Of a DNA stretch of 64,000 nt, positions 11,610-23,399 are shown piece after piece (the stretch's first letter is position 1; the number at the start of each line of letters is the position of its first letter). This DNA is from Nyssa sinensis (lineage: Eukaryota; Streptophyta; Magnoliopsida; Cornales; Nyssaceae). Both the position numbers and the translations under genes were made by a program. The notes below the pieces were generated by a model. The model saw only the letters and a program-made list of their open reading frames with translations, was not told the DNA's origin and did no database searches. The stretch lies in contig CM018039.1 of the NCBI GenBank assembly GCA_008638375.1, positions 62,001 to 126,000 on the forward strand. Reading direction: 5' to 3'.

Positions 11610-12745
11610 TTGTTAGTTGGTATTTGGACATTGGCGACGATCATGACCCATTTGCTTGTATATGCCGCATTTATTTCACGCCCAACCTTCCATAAGGTCC
11701 ATCTCATTCCTGAGTTGTGATGACCTAGGACAACCTTTCATTCAAATGAAGGATGGATTATAGCATACAGTTGGACCAGATGGCATGTCCTAATAATCCT
11801 CATGCTGAGGCGGATAAAATTGGGGTGCCCTTGTCTTTTCGTAGGATTAAATGCTGTAAGAATCATCAACGTACCGTCATAAGCTATCCTCAAATCTGCC
11901 AACACAACCAATGCTTGAGAACATTGAATTCTGTAAGTACTTTACTTCCCACAACTGCATGTATTGTCATTAAGATTGACAACTTCAGCATTACCCTTCA
12001 TTGTCAACACCCGCATAATCCCAAGGTTGGAGTTAAATGGTGTTAACTTATGGGTACCAACCTTTGCCTTATTTCGAGCAATCATCTCAAATGCACAATG
12101 AGTATATTTATAGTTATTATGTATACCCTTAGCAGCCAATTCCTGTCTAGTATTAAAGTAATTGACGACGCGATAAAATATATACTCCACACATGCGGTG
12201 ATTGGCAAATTCCTTGCTTTCCTCAGGACACCATTGAATATTTTTGATATATTGGTCGTCCGCATACCATAGCGACAACCACCATCATAAGAAATGGTCC
12301 ACATTTTTGCCAGAATTCGCTTTAACCATTCGGCTGCTCCTTTATTGAGAATTTCAACGTCCTCTACCACTTTATTAAATTTACGTATTTGATGAGTGCT
12401 CCGACAATCCACACAAGTCTATTTAAGTATGCATTCTTAAATTTGGTGTTGAAGTTACTTTGTACATGCCGTAAGCAGTAGCAATGGTACGCATTTGGTG
12501 GCCACCATAAAGAATTACTTTCATGCACAGCTTCTAGTATGCCATTGTGTCGATTCAAAATCAAACAAATGCCTTGTTTGTCTCGGATCACATAAATCTT
12601 TAGATGGTGCAAGAAGGAAAATCTAATTGTTTCCATCAGTTGCCATTGCGATTAACAGTTTCTTCTTGTACCTCCTGTACAAGAATGTGGCATCTATACT
12701 CAACACGGGGTAATAGTATGTAAACCCTTCAATCAAGGGTTTAAA
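11610..12745 (-). pseudogene. mudrA-type MULE transposase, C-terminal part
   Basis: Continues the transposase from the far side of the LTR insertion. In order along the minus strand: SIDATFLYRRYKKKLLIAMA with the first catalytic Asp (about 12700); the second-Asp region, which reads LILNRHNGI at 12540-12565 with Asn at 12553-12555 where the family has Asp; WWPPNAYHCYCLRHVQSNFN; and a SWIM zinc finger starting CSCGK at 11942. After that the frame shifts and resumes as CSQALVVLADL, where the expected His of the SWIM finger is Gln. A zinc knuckle near 11650 reads CGIYKQMGHDRRQC, with Tyr in place of a Cys, after an in-frame stop. The catalytic change, frameshift and stops make it a pseudogene. 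Confidence 0.85.
12741..12745. repeat. Target site duplication (left) of the 4.2-kb LTR insertion
   Basis: TTAAA here matches TTAAA at 16976-16980. Confidence 0.85.
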
Positions 12746-14430
12746 TGTAATATCCCGACCCGGGATACCGGGTCATATGACACGTATTACGAGAATTTAC
12801 AAAAATAATTAATTAATTTAATTATTAATTAATTAAGGTATAAGGAATGTTATATATTAAATAATATATGTATATGTATGAAAGGAAATATGTATGCATA
12901 TATGTATATAATTAAATTAAAAACATATAAGCAATACATGTAAAGTGTGTGAACAGTGCAGTGTGTGTGTGTGTCGGCTGGTGTGTGTGTGCGTTGTCTT
13001 GTATATATGTGTATATGTATATATATGTATATATTATATGTATAAATATCTTGCAACAATTTAATGCAAAGTTGAAAGAAGAAAAAGTAAAATTTATGAG
13101 ATGGGAGAGCTATGTAGGGCTAGAAATCAGAATGAAGAGAGAGAGAACTGTAGAGAGAGATTTGGAGGAGAGAGAGAGGTCGGTTATCCTTGCTTTAAAA
13201 ACCAAAACATGCAAAGCATGTTGTTCTCTCACGAAAGAAATCAAAGGAAGGGAAACTGAGGAGAAGAGAAGAAGATTCAGAGCAAGAAAGAAAGAGAAAA
13301 CAGTGTAGAAAGAGGTAAACCCATAAAACAATTAAAATTCTCTCTCTACAATTTATGATTTAATATGAACTGTTTAGGGTTATTTTCATACGTATGATGT
13401 ATTATATGTGTTTAAGACTTGATCAAGCATGAAAATTTGCTATGAAAACGACTGAAAATACCTAACCCACGAAAAATCTCCATTGAAGACCTTGCCCATG
13501 ACAGGTCTGAATCGACTTCCTTAAAGCTTGATTTGGCTTATCAAAGCTTAAAGTAGATATTATAAGCATGCTAAAAACCTATGACCGCGACCTAAAAGCT
13601 CAAAAGATGACCCTCAAACACCAAGTTGCAGGTTACGGGTTTACACCCCAAACCTTGTAACTCATGTTTTAATCTATTTCTTTGAATGAAAACTGAAACC
13701 TCATGGATAGAGGATCATTATGAAACAAACCCCAAGGGTTTTGGCTAAAAAATGAGCATGTATGACCGAATTACAGTTCGGGTTATCATGTCCTAAACCG
13801 AACATATGAAGGGGCTTTAAAGTCTAAAATGAATGCCAAGTTGGTCTTTTATACTTTAGGAACATTTTGGGACAAAAACAGTAAGGATCCATGGATCCAA
13901 ACTGCACGAAATAGGAAGAAATGGAATTCGGAAACTAGGGCAACAGTAGGGTCTCGTGGGGAAGACGAAGACGAGTCAACTCGATTTTTTTTTAAATAAG
14001 GCTGGGTCGACTCGGACAGGTGGCAGCCTCTGGGCTTGCCACCGATTAAATGGAACGGCGACGTTTTGAATGTCGGTTTAAATAAATGAGACCTAGGGCT
14101 GACGTCATGATGACGTCAGCCACATGTAAATAAACCGGATGGACCGGTTGGTTTGCAACTGAACCGGACCGGTTCACTTAAAATAAAACCAAACCCTTTG
14201 GTTTTCAAGTTTATTTAAAAATAAATAAACCATGACTTCCTATATTTACGGATTGACCCCTGGGCTTTAGAAAAATTATACTGAGGCCCAACTGAGGGAA
14301 AAATTATGCATTTAGACCCCTGGAAAAATAATTAAATAATTAATTTAATTATTTAATAAATGAGGTTAAATTACTATTTTGCCCTTGTGGCATAAATAGA
14401 GCAAACGAAGTCCACATTAAACATATGAAT

Positions 14431-14940
14431 AGTGTATCCTTACTATTTTGGATATTCTGAGACTAATGGTAGGGTCCGTTTTATGAGACGGGGCCCGAAA
14501 AATAAAAACACGTAAAGGGTAAATGACCAAAATACTCTTGACCAAAATTTACAAGTTATTAGTGTATTCTTACTATCTTAGACCTTCTGAGTCCAATGGT
14601 GAGGTCCACAACACGAAATGGAGTCCCGAAAAATAAAGACACGTAAAGGAGTAAAAAGACCAAAATATCCCTGGTACCCCTAAAGCCAAAATGAAATCAG
14701 AGAAGGTCTAAATTGACTTTCTTTGACATCCCGGACTCAATAATGGAGTCCAAATTTTGAAACGAAGTACAGAAAAATATGACACGTAAAACGGTAAATG
14801 ACCATTTTGTCTTTTTACATATAACAGTCCGAATTAAATGTTAGGAAAGCCCAAACCGACTTTCTTCGACACTCCGGACTCAATGGTAGAGTCTATTCGA
14901 CCAAAAGAAATGTCTAAAATAAAAAGACATAAAATTTGAT
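14431..14940. repeat. Four diverged ~130-150-bp tandem units in the LTR insertion
   Basis: Units start near 14431, 14561, 14714 and 14858. Each has an ACT(C/A)AATGGT-type block, and the first three also have a GACACGTAAA-type block. The first pair is most alike (AGTGTAT(C/T)CTTACTAT). The later two are more diverged. Confidence 0.75.
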
Positions 14941-16048
14941 GAATAGCATCTGTTAGATGACTATGAACTGAAATATTGCCAAAGAACTAAACTGAGGCAA
15001 GTACGAGAAATGAATTACAAAGAGACACGACACGTAAACATGTCAAATAAATAACTTTAAATTAAAGTAAATGGAACTCCCAGAAGAATATGATTGTAGA
15101 AATCTGTTTTCTTGACACGTTAAATTGTGTTTTAAACAGAGAATTTAATAGGCACAAAAATGAATCAAGAAAGAGAAGTTCCCCCAATGATGACAAGGGC
15201 ACAAATAGCAAATGATCCGAAACAGAAAGTTTTCCGGGAGAAGCTAGAAAAACAGCTCCAGGTAGTTCAGAAATATATCCGAATTGCCAAAACAAATGAA
15301 GTGTGCAGCGTTCGCCCCTTCATTTACAAGACTATAACTAAGGAGCAACTAGTAGCGAAAAAGATTAAGAAACAGGAGGACACCGAAACGCTGCAAGAAT
15401 GGCTTCACAGGTTGAAGGAAGCCAAGGGAAAGGTGACTAAATAGATCGAAAACCAGAAGTACAAGGTGAGTAACCCTGTGTTTGAATTGGAGATTTAACT
15501 CCATGGATTTGAAAAAGTTTTAAGTTCAAAGATATGAAGTATTTGAAGTTCGAATTCAATATTTACATGATTCAGCTTTTAATTGTACTGTTTTATAACT
15601 CTACATGACATGCTCAGTGATTGGTATTTATCATAGTTTTCTTAAAACATATTTCAGCATGTCTAAAGTTTTAAATGTCAAATTATGTTAAATATCCTGA
15701 ATTTGATAGTTACAAGTATTTGAAGTCCTATTGTAGAAATTATACATTTCACGTTTTAAATATTCATGAAAGTATCTATTGAAGAAGTTATGTGATAAAT
15801 GTTTTACAAGATAAACGGTACTAAAGTACCACCCCCTATGAAGGTTGAAATCCTTCGGGATTCAACAGTAAATGCCCGGTAGCAGGATCTAATCCCCCAG
15901 GCAAATGAGATCGGCAGTATTGGCAGTAAAATGGGAGTCTAGTTCGAAACAGATTCCACCTAATTAAAGAGAAAAGATAACAAAGTGATTTTAGAAATGA
16001 AAGCAGGTTTTACCCTCATTTTCAAATACATATTGATGTGATTTAAAG

Positions 16049-16391
16049 TTATATACTTTATCTGATGAAGTACGAGTTCTGCTTGGATATCTTAAATGTT
16101 TCCAAGGTATTTGAAATGCATATGTTTTGGGTTATATACTCTATTTATCGAAGTACGAGTTTAACTTGAATACTTTAAATGTTTCAAAGCTATTTACTTA
16201 TTTGAAATGCATATGTTTGAGTTATATACTCTATTTGACGAAGTACGAGCTTAGCTTGAATACTTTAAATGTTTCAAAGCTATCTATTTATGAAATGCAT
16301 ATATTCGAGTTATATACTCCATTTGACAATTATAAGTATAGCTTGAATAGTTAAAATGTTTCAAAGCTATTTGTTTTAAAAATGCATGTAC
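16049..16391. repeat. Four ~85-bp tandem units in the LTR insertion
   Basis: Units start at 16049, 16132, 16222 and 16310 with TTATATACT and contain CTTGAATACTTTAAATGTTT or a variant and AAATGCATAT. Confidence 0.85.
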
Positions 16392-16975
16392 TTTCTATTC
16401 TAAATTGTATAAGCAATTGGCAGTGAATGTTTTACAACTCTTATGTACTAAAAATCACTGCTAATTGAAAACCCCATGACGAACACTGGAATTGCTCACA
16501 AGCTTAGATTAGCTTACCCGGACTTTGTTCGGGCCCCCCTTTCAGGTGATGCAGCAGACAGGGTCTTAAGGACAACGACGATGAGTCTAGCTGTTTTTGG
16601 AAGGATATGTTTAAGTAGTTCTTTTGAAGAACCTATGAACATTTGTAGTATGTTTTATATTAATAGACAAAGTAAGAATATGTAATAGGCCCTCAGGGCA
16701 ACCGAATATGTATTGTATTAATGTATGAAGTCTTTAAGTTTTCTTTATACTCTGAATGTGTAACCATGTATGCTATGTAAAGAACAGCAATATCGGACGG
16801 ATGTGCATAATTTAAAATGAGAAAAGAAAAGAAAAAGTTTTTCACGCTTCCGCAATCATGTGTAGCACATCTATTCGATACCGCTGCAGATGCGAGCCTT
16901 GTCTCGGGGCCTTCGGGTCTCGGGGCGGCGGTCGCGATCCGGTAATCCGCACGGGGTGGGTTTCGGGTCGTGACA

Positions 16976-16980
16976 TTAAA
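16976..16980. repeat. Target site duplication (right) of the 4.2-kb LTR insertion
   Basis: TTAAA, identical to 12741-12745. Confidence 0.85.
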
Positions 16981-18470
16981 TGTCCAAAATACCTTGTCAA
17001 ATATGACTCATCTCTGTTATTAATGAGGATAGATTGTCACCTCACTAGTGTTCCAGCATTGTACGGTTTAAGTGCACCCAAAATTTTAGGCAATAACTTG
17101 TACGATGACTCCCAATCTCCAAATATCATGGCAACAACTTTCTGTTTCGCATCCCAAGCCTTCTTATAGGATATCCTCTAGTTGAATTTCTCTTACACAA
17201 ATTTTAGGACGATGGAAATTTTGAGTGACGGATCAACTTTCACAAGACCTTTGATGCTCGCACCAATTAATGTTAACGTCAACTATTGATGATCTCGGTT
17301 TAGCCCTGGATATAAATAATTGTGGGGTCCTTCAAACTTTGTGATCTCAAACAACTCATGCTTCTATCTTCTACATGCATGAACCCTCCACTGGCAGCCA
17401 AACTCGTCATGCATCTTACAACGAAAAGACCATACTTTTGAACTTGTCTCCACCACCTCATATTGTTAATGTGTCCTGATGGAGTACAATTACATGAAAA
17501 TTCTCATATGATCCTTGTCTGCAAACACGAGACCCTTAGACAAATCATTCCTCATCGGATCATATGGTTTGCCATAAGCCAACGAATAATTGTCCAATGT
17601 CTCATTCGGTACATTAATGGTTGTGAACAATTCGAACATCGACTCGTGCATCTAGGTGTCCCTAAGCATTCCACCACTAGCCTGCCCCGCTTCCGCCCCT
17701 TTATCATTTTCATCCTCCTTACCTAAGTCATCCATCATCCTCAATTCCTCATCCCCAGCTTGTTCATCGTCCGTGTTATGCGGAGTCAAGTTTATAATAA
17801 CCGTTCTGTCTGACCATCGTCGATCTTCTGTCAAAGGTAACTCTTGAACAAAAGGCCTATTTGTGGACACTAGGAAGTCAGGCTCATTAATGGGTGACTT
17901 TTGAACGCTTTGGCTATTGGGGCCTGTTGTGGAGTGTGTATAGTAGGGTTAAAAATCCCTGAATTCTGTTAGGTATCGGTTGGGCGAGGGTGTTGGTTGA
18001 TAGTCTTGCATTGTTGATATGGGGATCTCAAGTGATGAGCTCTTATACTCTTATATGAGTAGTGTAGTGTATGGACCGAGAACTTGACTCGTACCCCAGC
18101 CTCCAAGAATATCCCCAGTCTCAACATACAAGTCAATGTTGTTTATTTGAAAATTCTCGAGCACAACAAGGACCATTGACTCAACACCTTCGTCGTCAAC
18201 AATTTCCAATGGTATATATCTTATCATCTAAATTTTTAGTGTCTACGAAAATCTACAAGTCATCTTCACCCAGCACATATTTCTGTCTAGCTGCATCACA
18301 TGATAAATCTTGTCCAAAAGTTGATTGTAGGTACTTCCGAGCTTCACTTAGATGTTGCGTCGATGAGTGGGTGAACTACATGAATATTCAAAGAGGATTA
18401 TGCATGAAGGATTATAAACCTTTGCACATAAGTTTTCAAACTATTCTATTATATAAATAATCTCTAATAT
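16976..18470 (-). pseudogene. mudrA-type MULE transposase, N-terminal part
   Basis: Reading the minus strand from about 18470: TYNQLLDKIYHVMQLDRN and then, after an in-frame stop, IPLEIVDDEGVESM and QINNIDLYVE are typical of a mudrA N-terminus. An acidic linker follows (17652-17870, GDEELRMMDDLGKEDEND), then a zone around 17500-17620 (FTTINVPNETLDNYSLAYG). The core approach region KKAWDAKQKVVAMIFGDWE and SYKLLPKILGAL lies at about 17090-17170. The last codons before the insertion read FWTF, and the frame resumes beyond the insertion as KPLIEGF. Several stops (for example after GTLVR) and a frame change show that it is dead. Confidence 0.78.
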
Positions 18471-20369
18471 GTTTCATGTTATTTTGAAACTATTCTATTG
18501 GGGAGAGACATGCAAACATTCGAATTCGAATTAAGAAATAAGAAAAAATAATGTTTCTAGATATCTCAATTGGTCAAATTTGAAGCAAGTGTCTCCTTTT
18601 GATGAATGCCCGAAAGAGATATTAGTTAGATTTTGAAACGAAAGCACTCATTTTTTTATCTTTCTATCAAAATCTCAAATATTTCGCAAAAAAATCACTG
18701 ACTAATTTCTATAAGATTCCCAGTTATGATTTGAGGAATATTTTTGATAGGAAAAGAAAAATAAGACTTCAAAAAGGAAAAAAAAAAAACCAAAACCTTA
18801 AGATTAATCATAGAAAGAGAATGTATCAATTTACCTAAAACTATTCTTATGGACATATGATGATAATATTTTTTTTTAGGAAATTCTTGATGGTATAAGA
18901 GTGACCAAACAGAAGATTTGTAAGGAATTTAGTAAAAAAAACTTAAATTTGATTTGTGTTCCTTTGTATTGGATGCAGAAGCAGCTGCACAAGTAGCCAC
19001 AAAGTTCATTAAATGAAGGCTCACCTAGTAACCTAGGGAAAGATGGAGATTAATGTTCAAATTTTTACATTCCAAACTGTTCAATTTTTTTCTCCTATTT
19101 TTTTAGTTTGATTTCTCAAATTTCAAATAAGTTATCAATATTTTTTTTCCTCCTCTTCGATTACTACATAATATAGGGTCATATTTGGATATGTACATAA
19201 TTTTGTCAATACATGTCTAAATTTATGGCCTATGTTTTAAAAAATACCCATATCATCCATTTTGGTGAATTTTCAACAGTAGGGTTTTCCTCTTAAATTT
19301 GGCCCCACTTATATTTGAGGAACATTATTCAACTCCAATTTAGTTGCTCTTCACACAGTTATTGTCTACAAATTGGATGATAAGACAAATATAATCTTGA
19401 TCACAACATAAAGGATGCAAGTTATACAAGATGTACAAGATTCACCAATGGTTATCATTTTATCATTTTTTAATAGATAAAATATCATTTAAGTTTTTTA
19501 GTTTGCAATTATTTTCCTAGTGAAATTGTGAAAGAAAATGTATCAATTTACCTAAAAACTATTCCACGTAATGATACATGTATACATATGTCCTCACACA
19601 CACACAACATGTAAAAAACTGCCAAAATAAAAAATCAAAGCTAAAGGGTAAGCGAAACTCCTTGAAAAATCTACAAGAGAAACTAAAATATATAATCAAC
19701 AGAACGATACCCAAATAAGAAATCAAAACATAATACACAAACTTACAAAATTTGTGGACATAAAAATCTGCTCAAAAATTTGGCAATTACGTCACACTCT
19801 ATAAAGGCAAGCATATGAACTTCAAACCAAAAAAGTGAAAAAAAGAGATGTGAATGTCATTGGGACGTTTTATCAAACATATAAACTTCAAACTAAAAAA
19901 CAAAATTCAAAAAAATTTAATTTGCAAACTATTTGTTGTAGTGGAGTTTCGAGTCCAAGAGTAAAAGGAAGAAAGAAAATTTCACCATTTCGGACAATTT
20001 TGCAAAATGAAAAGTATGAGAGTGTGTGATTGTGATTATTGTGAACAAAGAGTGAAAAACTAACATGAGAGTGACCGTTTTTATAGGCACTCCTCAACAA
20101 CTAATGGCTATAAAGAGAGCCAAGGGCTAGGCCACGAGCTCTGATTTTGGAGTTGATAGTGGAGGCGACAACGCAACATAGAGGTCGGGTGCTCTGACAA
20201 TAGAGCACAAAGGTCGGGTGCTTTGACAATAGAGCACAAAGCTCGCGTGCTCTCTGTGCCTTCTCTGAAATGGAGTTGATCGTTTGAGTACAAAATAAGA
20301 GAAGAGAGAGTATGAACGTGAATAAAATAACTTATAAACTCGTCTCTTCAAGTCTTTAAAAAGAAAAAT
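18471..20369. other. Non-coding right part of the MULE
   Basis: AT-rich, no recognised gene. It holds a small direct repeat at about 20183-20262, where a unit containing GGTCGGGTGCT and GACAATAGAGCACAAA occurs twice with a partial third copy. The small open frames have no recognisable content. Confidence 0.55.
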
Positions 20370-20566
20370 AATATACTAACTAAACTCGCATCTTGAAGAG
20401 ATAAATTCAAAGTCCTTCAAGATATGATTTTATTGAAAATTTTATATCAAAATCAAAATTTAAAAATACGGTTTTAAAAATTAAATAAAATTAAGTAAAT
20501 AAGTGAAAACATGGATAAATCATGTTAAATCACAACAAACTGCGATGTTCAGGTAAAAAATTCTCC
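20370..20566 (-). repeat. MULE right terminal inverted repeat
   Basis: The reverse complement from 20566 reads GGAGAATTTTTTACCTGAAC, then the TTGTGATTTAACATGATT block shared with the left end. The boundary at 20566 is set by where similarity to the left end stops. Confidence 0.75.
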
Positions 20567-20818
20567 GCAGTAGGTTCGAGATTTGTGATCACGCGCGTTC
20601 GCTGAGCGTCATACTATACAAGTGGCGGTGGAGGAGCTGCTCGGCTTAGATACCTACGAGTGTACAGCACAAGCCCGTAAAAGCGGCAGTTCCACTCTAC
20701 CAGAGGAAACCCTAACAAAGGGTAGGGGTTTTGGCATCTCTGTCTGTGAAGAGTTGCTTCTCAGCTAACACAGAAAGATTCTTCACCACCACCACCACCA
20801 CCACCACCACCACCAGAG
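20567..20818 (+). promoter_or_regulatory. FRS9-like gene proximal promoter and 5' UTR exon (probable)
   Basis: Begins directly at the MULE right end. A CACGCGC heptamer lies at 20590-20596; this matches the FHY3/FAR1 binding site (FBS) known from Arabidopsis. A CAC trinucleotide run (20783-20814) and an AG|GTTAGG donor at 20818/20819 suggest a 5' UTR exon spliced to the coding exon, whose acceptor would be the TTAG just before the ATG at 21225. No transcript evidence is available. Confidence 0.45.
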
Positions 20819-21224
20819 GTTAGGTTTCTTCTTCTTCAAAACCCCTTTTACATTTTGGTAGGTTTTTTCTCAAGGGCTAACCCACACCTACAATTATCAC
20901 AAATATATTTATATCCAGGATGATGATATAGTTTGAGGAAGTGAAAATTTAACTCACTGTAAACTCATCATCAACAACTACAAAAACGTTTAGGGGATTC
21001 ATGGCATGTCACTGCAAACGACCCCCGCTTCCCAATTAAAAAACACACACACACAATTTAAAGAACACAAGAGTGAGCTTGTATTTCTAGATAAATTGCA
21101 TTGCTGCTTATCACATATGTAGGACCAATCAATCAAGTGTTAGTCAACGGCCCCAAGTGCGATTGACTAATTTTTTTTTTTTTTTTTAAATTTTTGGGGG
21201 GCTTCAATTGCTTGTGAAAGTTAG

Positions 21225-22709
21225 ATGAGTAGCAGTAGCAGACAGAGAGCCCTTGGGGGCGGGGGTCAGCATGTACTGGACTATTTGAAGCGAATGCAAG
21301 CGGAGAATCCTGCTTTCTTTTATGCAATTCAGGGTGATAATGACCACTCTGCTGGAAACATATTTTGGGCCGATGCAACTTCTAGGATGAACTATAGCCA
21401 TTTTGGAGATACAGTTCGGTTTGACACGACTTACAGGACGAACCGCTATAGAGCACCATTTGCCACATTCACTGGGCTAAATCATCATGGACAACCAGTG
21501 TTGTTTGGCTGTGCATTACTTCTCAATGAGTCCGATGCCTCGTTCATTTGGCTACTCCAGACTTGGCTTCATGCAATGTCTGGACGTTCCCCTGTCTCCA
21601 TCACAACCGACCCAGATCGGCTGATACAGATGGCCGTCGTAGAGGTTTTGCCCCAAACCCGTCATCGTTTTTGTAAGTGGAGCATCTTTAAAGAAACCCA
21701 GGAGAAACTGGCTCATATTTATCAAACACATCCTACCTTTGAAATCGAGTTTAAGAAGTGCATTAATGAGGCTGAGATAGTTGATGAGTTTGACTCATGT
21801 TGGGAGTCGCTCCTAGATAAATACTACCTCATGGACAATGAATGGCTTCAGTCAATGTACAATGCTCGTCATCAATGGGTCCCCGTTTACATGCGAGACA
21901 CATTTTTTGGAGAGTTGTCTACAACTGAAGGAAGTGACAGTATAAATTCATTCTTTGATGGCTATGTGAATGCAGCAACCACCATACAGTTGTTAATTAA
22001 ACAGTATGAGAAAGCAGTAGCGAGTTGGCATGAAAAGGAGTTAAAGGCAGATTCTGATACTATTAACACTATGCCGGTTCTGAAGACACCATCTCCTATG
22101 GAAAAACAAGCTGCAAACCTTTATACTAGGAGAATATTCATGAAATTCCAAGAGGAATTGGTTGAGACCCTTGCTAATCCTGCAACTAAAATTGAGGATT
22201 CTGGAATGATCACTGCATTTCGAGTGGCCAAATTTGGGGAAGAGCACAGAGCACACACTGTTAGGTTCAATGCATTTGAGATGAAAGCTAATTGTAGCTG
22301 CCAAATGTTTGAATTTTCTGGCATTATTTGCAGGCACATATTATCAGTTTTCAGGGCGAAAAATGTTCTTACACTTCCTTCTCAATATCTTTTGAAACGG
22401 TGGACAAGGAATGCCAAGAGTGGAGGTGCTGTTGATGAGTGTGTTCCTGAATTGCCAAGCAATTCTCGAGTGTCTTTAACTGTACGATATAACAATCTGC
22501 GCCAGGAAGCCATCAAATTTGTTGAAGAAGGAGCAAAATCCATACATATTTATAATGTGGCAGTGGATGCTTTACAAGAGGCTACGAAGAAGGTTGCTGC
22601 TGCGAAGAAGCAAAATAGCGGAGGCACACAGGGCAGCAGTCTGGCCAATGGAGATAACAGAGAGATGCATACAGGCGAAGAAAATAGAACAATGCCATTT
22701 CAATCTGCG
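21225..22709 (+). CDS. FRS9: FRS9-like protein (FAR1-related family), main coding exon
   Basis: Encodes 495 residues of a domesticated MULE-transposase protein of the FHY3/FAR1 family. The start is the ATG at 21225, with an in-frame TAG just before it. The core begins HVLDYLKRMQAENPAF at residue 16. Transposase-like landmarks are FDTTYRTNRYRAPF (Asp67) and TTDPDRLIQMAV (about 127-138). A SWIM zinc finger CSC...CRH spans residues 357-371. The N-terminal FAR1 DNA-binding domain of longer family members is absent. From memory the Arabidopsis FRS9 protein (At4g38170, about 545 residues) also lacks it, so this is probably not a truncation. Codon 495 ends at 22709 before GTTAGT. Reading through the donor gives a spurious stop at 22751. 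The terminal exon is 36345-36512. Confidence 0.88.
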
Positions 22710-23399
22710 GTTAGTTTCCACCCAATCTCTTCACCCCTTAAATTCCTCTAGAATGCTAACTAATTTGACTGGTTTTTGTTCTACTTGTAGTTTCATCTTA
22801 TATATATATCCTCCTACCATACACTGCTGCTCCATGTCCTTTGTTCTTGGATTTCTTCTATCTCATTCTCGGGGTGCGGGGAAGGGGGGGATCTTTGGAT
22901 GTAATTGAAAGTAGGATTTGATCGCAAGGGCCAGTTACCTATCCAAAAAAAAAATGTAGGATTTTATTGCATGTGGGGTTCAATGATTTTTTAAAGTGAA
23001 ACTACATTCTTTTTATTTTGAGACTTTGGAAGTTATTCATATAGTTTGTGTATAATTTATTATATAATTGATGTAGGACACCAGTAGAAAATCAGTATTA
23101 TTCTGCCTACAGTTGGTTTTATGGTGCACTAAGGTCATGGGAAGCTCGTGTTTTAGGCTTTAAAAGGGTGGAGAAAAGATGCAAAGTTTGTGAATGGAAA
23201 AGGCTGGAATGGGCTTGATTTAAGAAGTGACACAAATTTCTGGAATTGATAAACAGTAGTTGCTGAAAATTCTGGATGGTGACCAATTATGAGTTTTAGA
23301 GCCCTAAATTAAATGTCAGGAGGTAGTTGAAAGTATCAGGTTATGGATTTTAGGGTTGTGTGATGAAAAACTAAAGAAATTAAGTGTTTGTTCAGAGCC
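22710..23399. other. First part of the FRS9 intron, no feature recognised
   Basis: AT-rich, with an A-run near 22947. Nothing gene-like was seen. Confidence 0.5.

Larger units (their letters stand above)
12746..16975. mobile_element. 4.2-kb LTR-type insertion (probable solo LTR) inside the MULE transposase
   Basis: It begins TGTAATATCCCGACCCGGG and ends GTTTCGGGTCGTGACA with 5'-TG and CA-3' ends. A perfect 5-bp duplication (TTAAA) flanks it. Start and end sequences of this type are common in plant Ty3/gypsy LTRs. I see no second copy of the start, no primer-binding site and no gag or pol motif, so a large solo LTR is the simplest reading. A non-autonomous element remains possible. It splits the transposase frame inside the adjoining Phe-Lys codons (TTTAAA). 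A 94-codon ORF at 15160-15444 (start NQEREVPPMMTRAQIA) is Lys-rich and unrecognised. Two sets of tandem repeats lie inside. Confidence 0.8.
7020..20566 (-). mobile_element. Mutator-like element (MULE) with PMD and mudrA-type genes, decayed
   Basis: The two ends are long inverted repeats. The left end (from 7021) and the reverse complement of the right end (to 20566) share GTTGTGATTTAACATGATT and stay alignable for about 200 bp, at perhaps 70 percent identity by eye. Inside, on the minus strand, are a mudrA-type transposase (18470 to 11610, split by a later LTR insertion), an unassigned ORF (10632-11180) and a plant mobile domain gene (10460 to 8200). All but the unassigned ORF carry stops or frameshifts. 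A 9-bp target duplication is not clear: GATCTAAGT on the left matches GCAGTAGGT on the right at only 5 of 9 positions. Without the 4.2-kb insertion the element would be about 9.3 kb. Confidence 0.8.

Noticed and set aside
15160..15444. 94-codon ORF in the 4.2-kb LTR as a stand-alone gene
   Set aside because: No family match, no promoter or terminator seen, and it lies in an LTR with tandem repeats. Kept only as a remark.
21225..22709. FRS gene treated as a 5'-truncated pseudogene
   Set aside because: An in-frame stop precedes the ATG, a likely 5' UTR exon exists, and FRS9-type proteins are known to lack the FAR1 domain.
21225..22751. FRS ORF treated as ending at the stop at 22751
   Set aside because: A GT donor after codon 495 and a phase-matched terminal exon with the conserved family tail at 36345-36512 explain the gene better.
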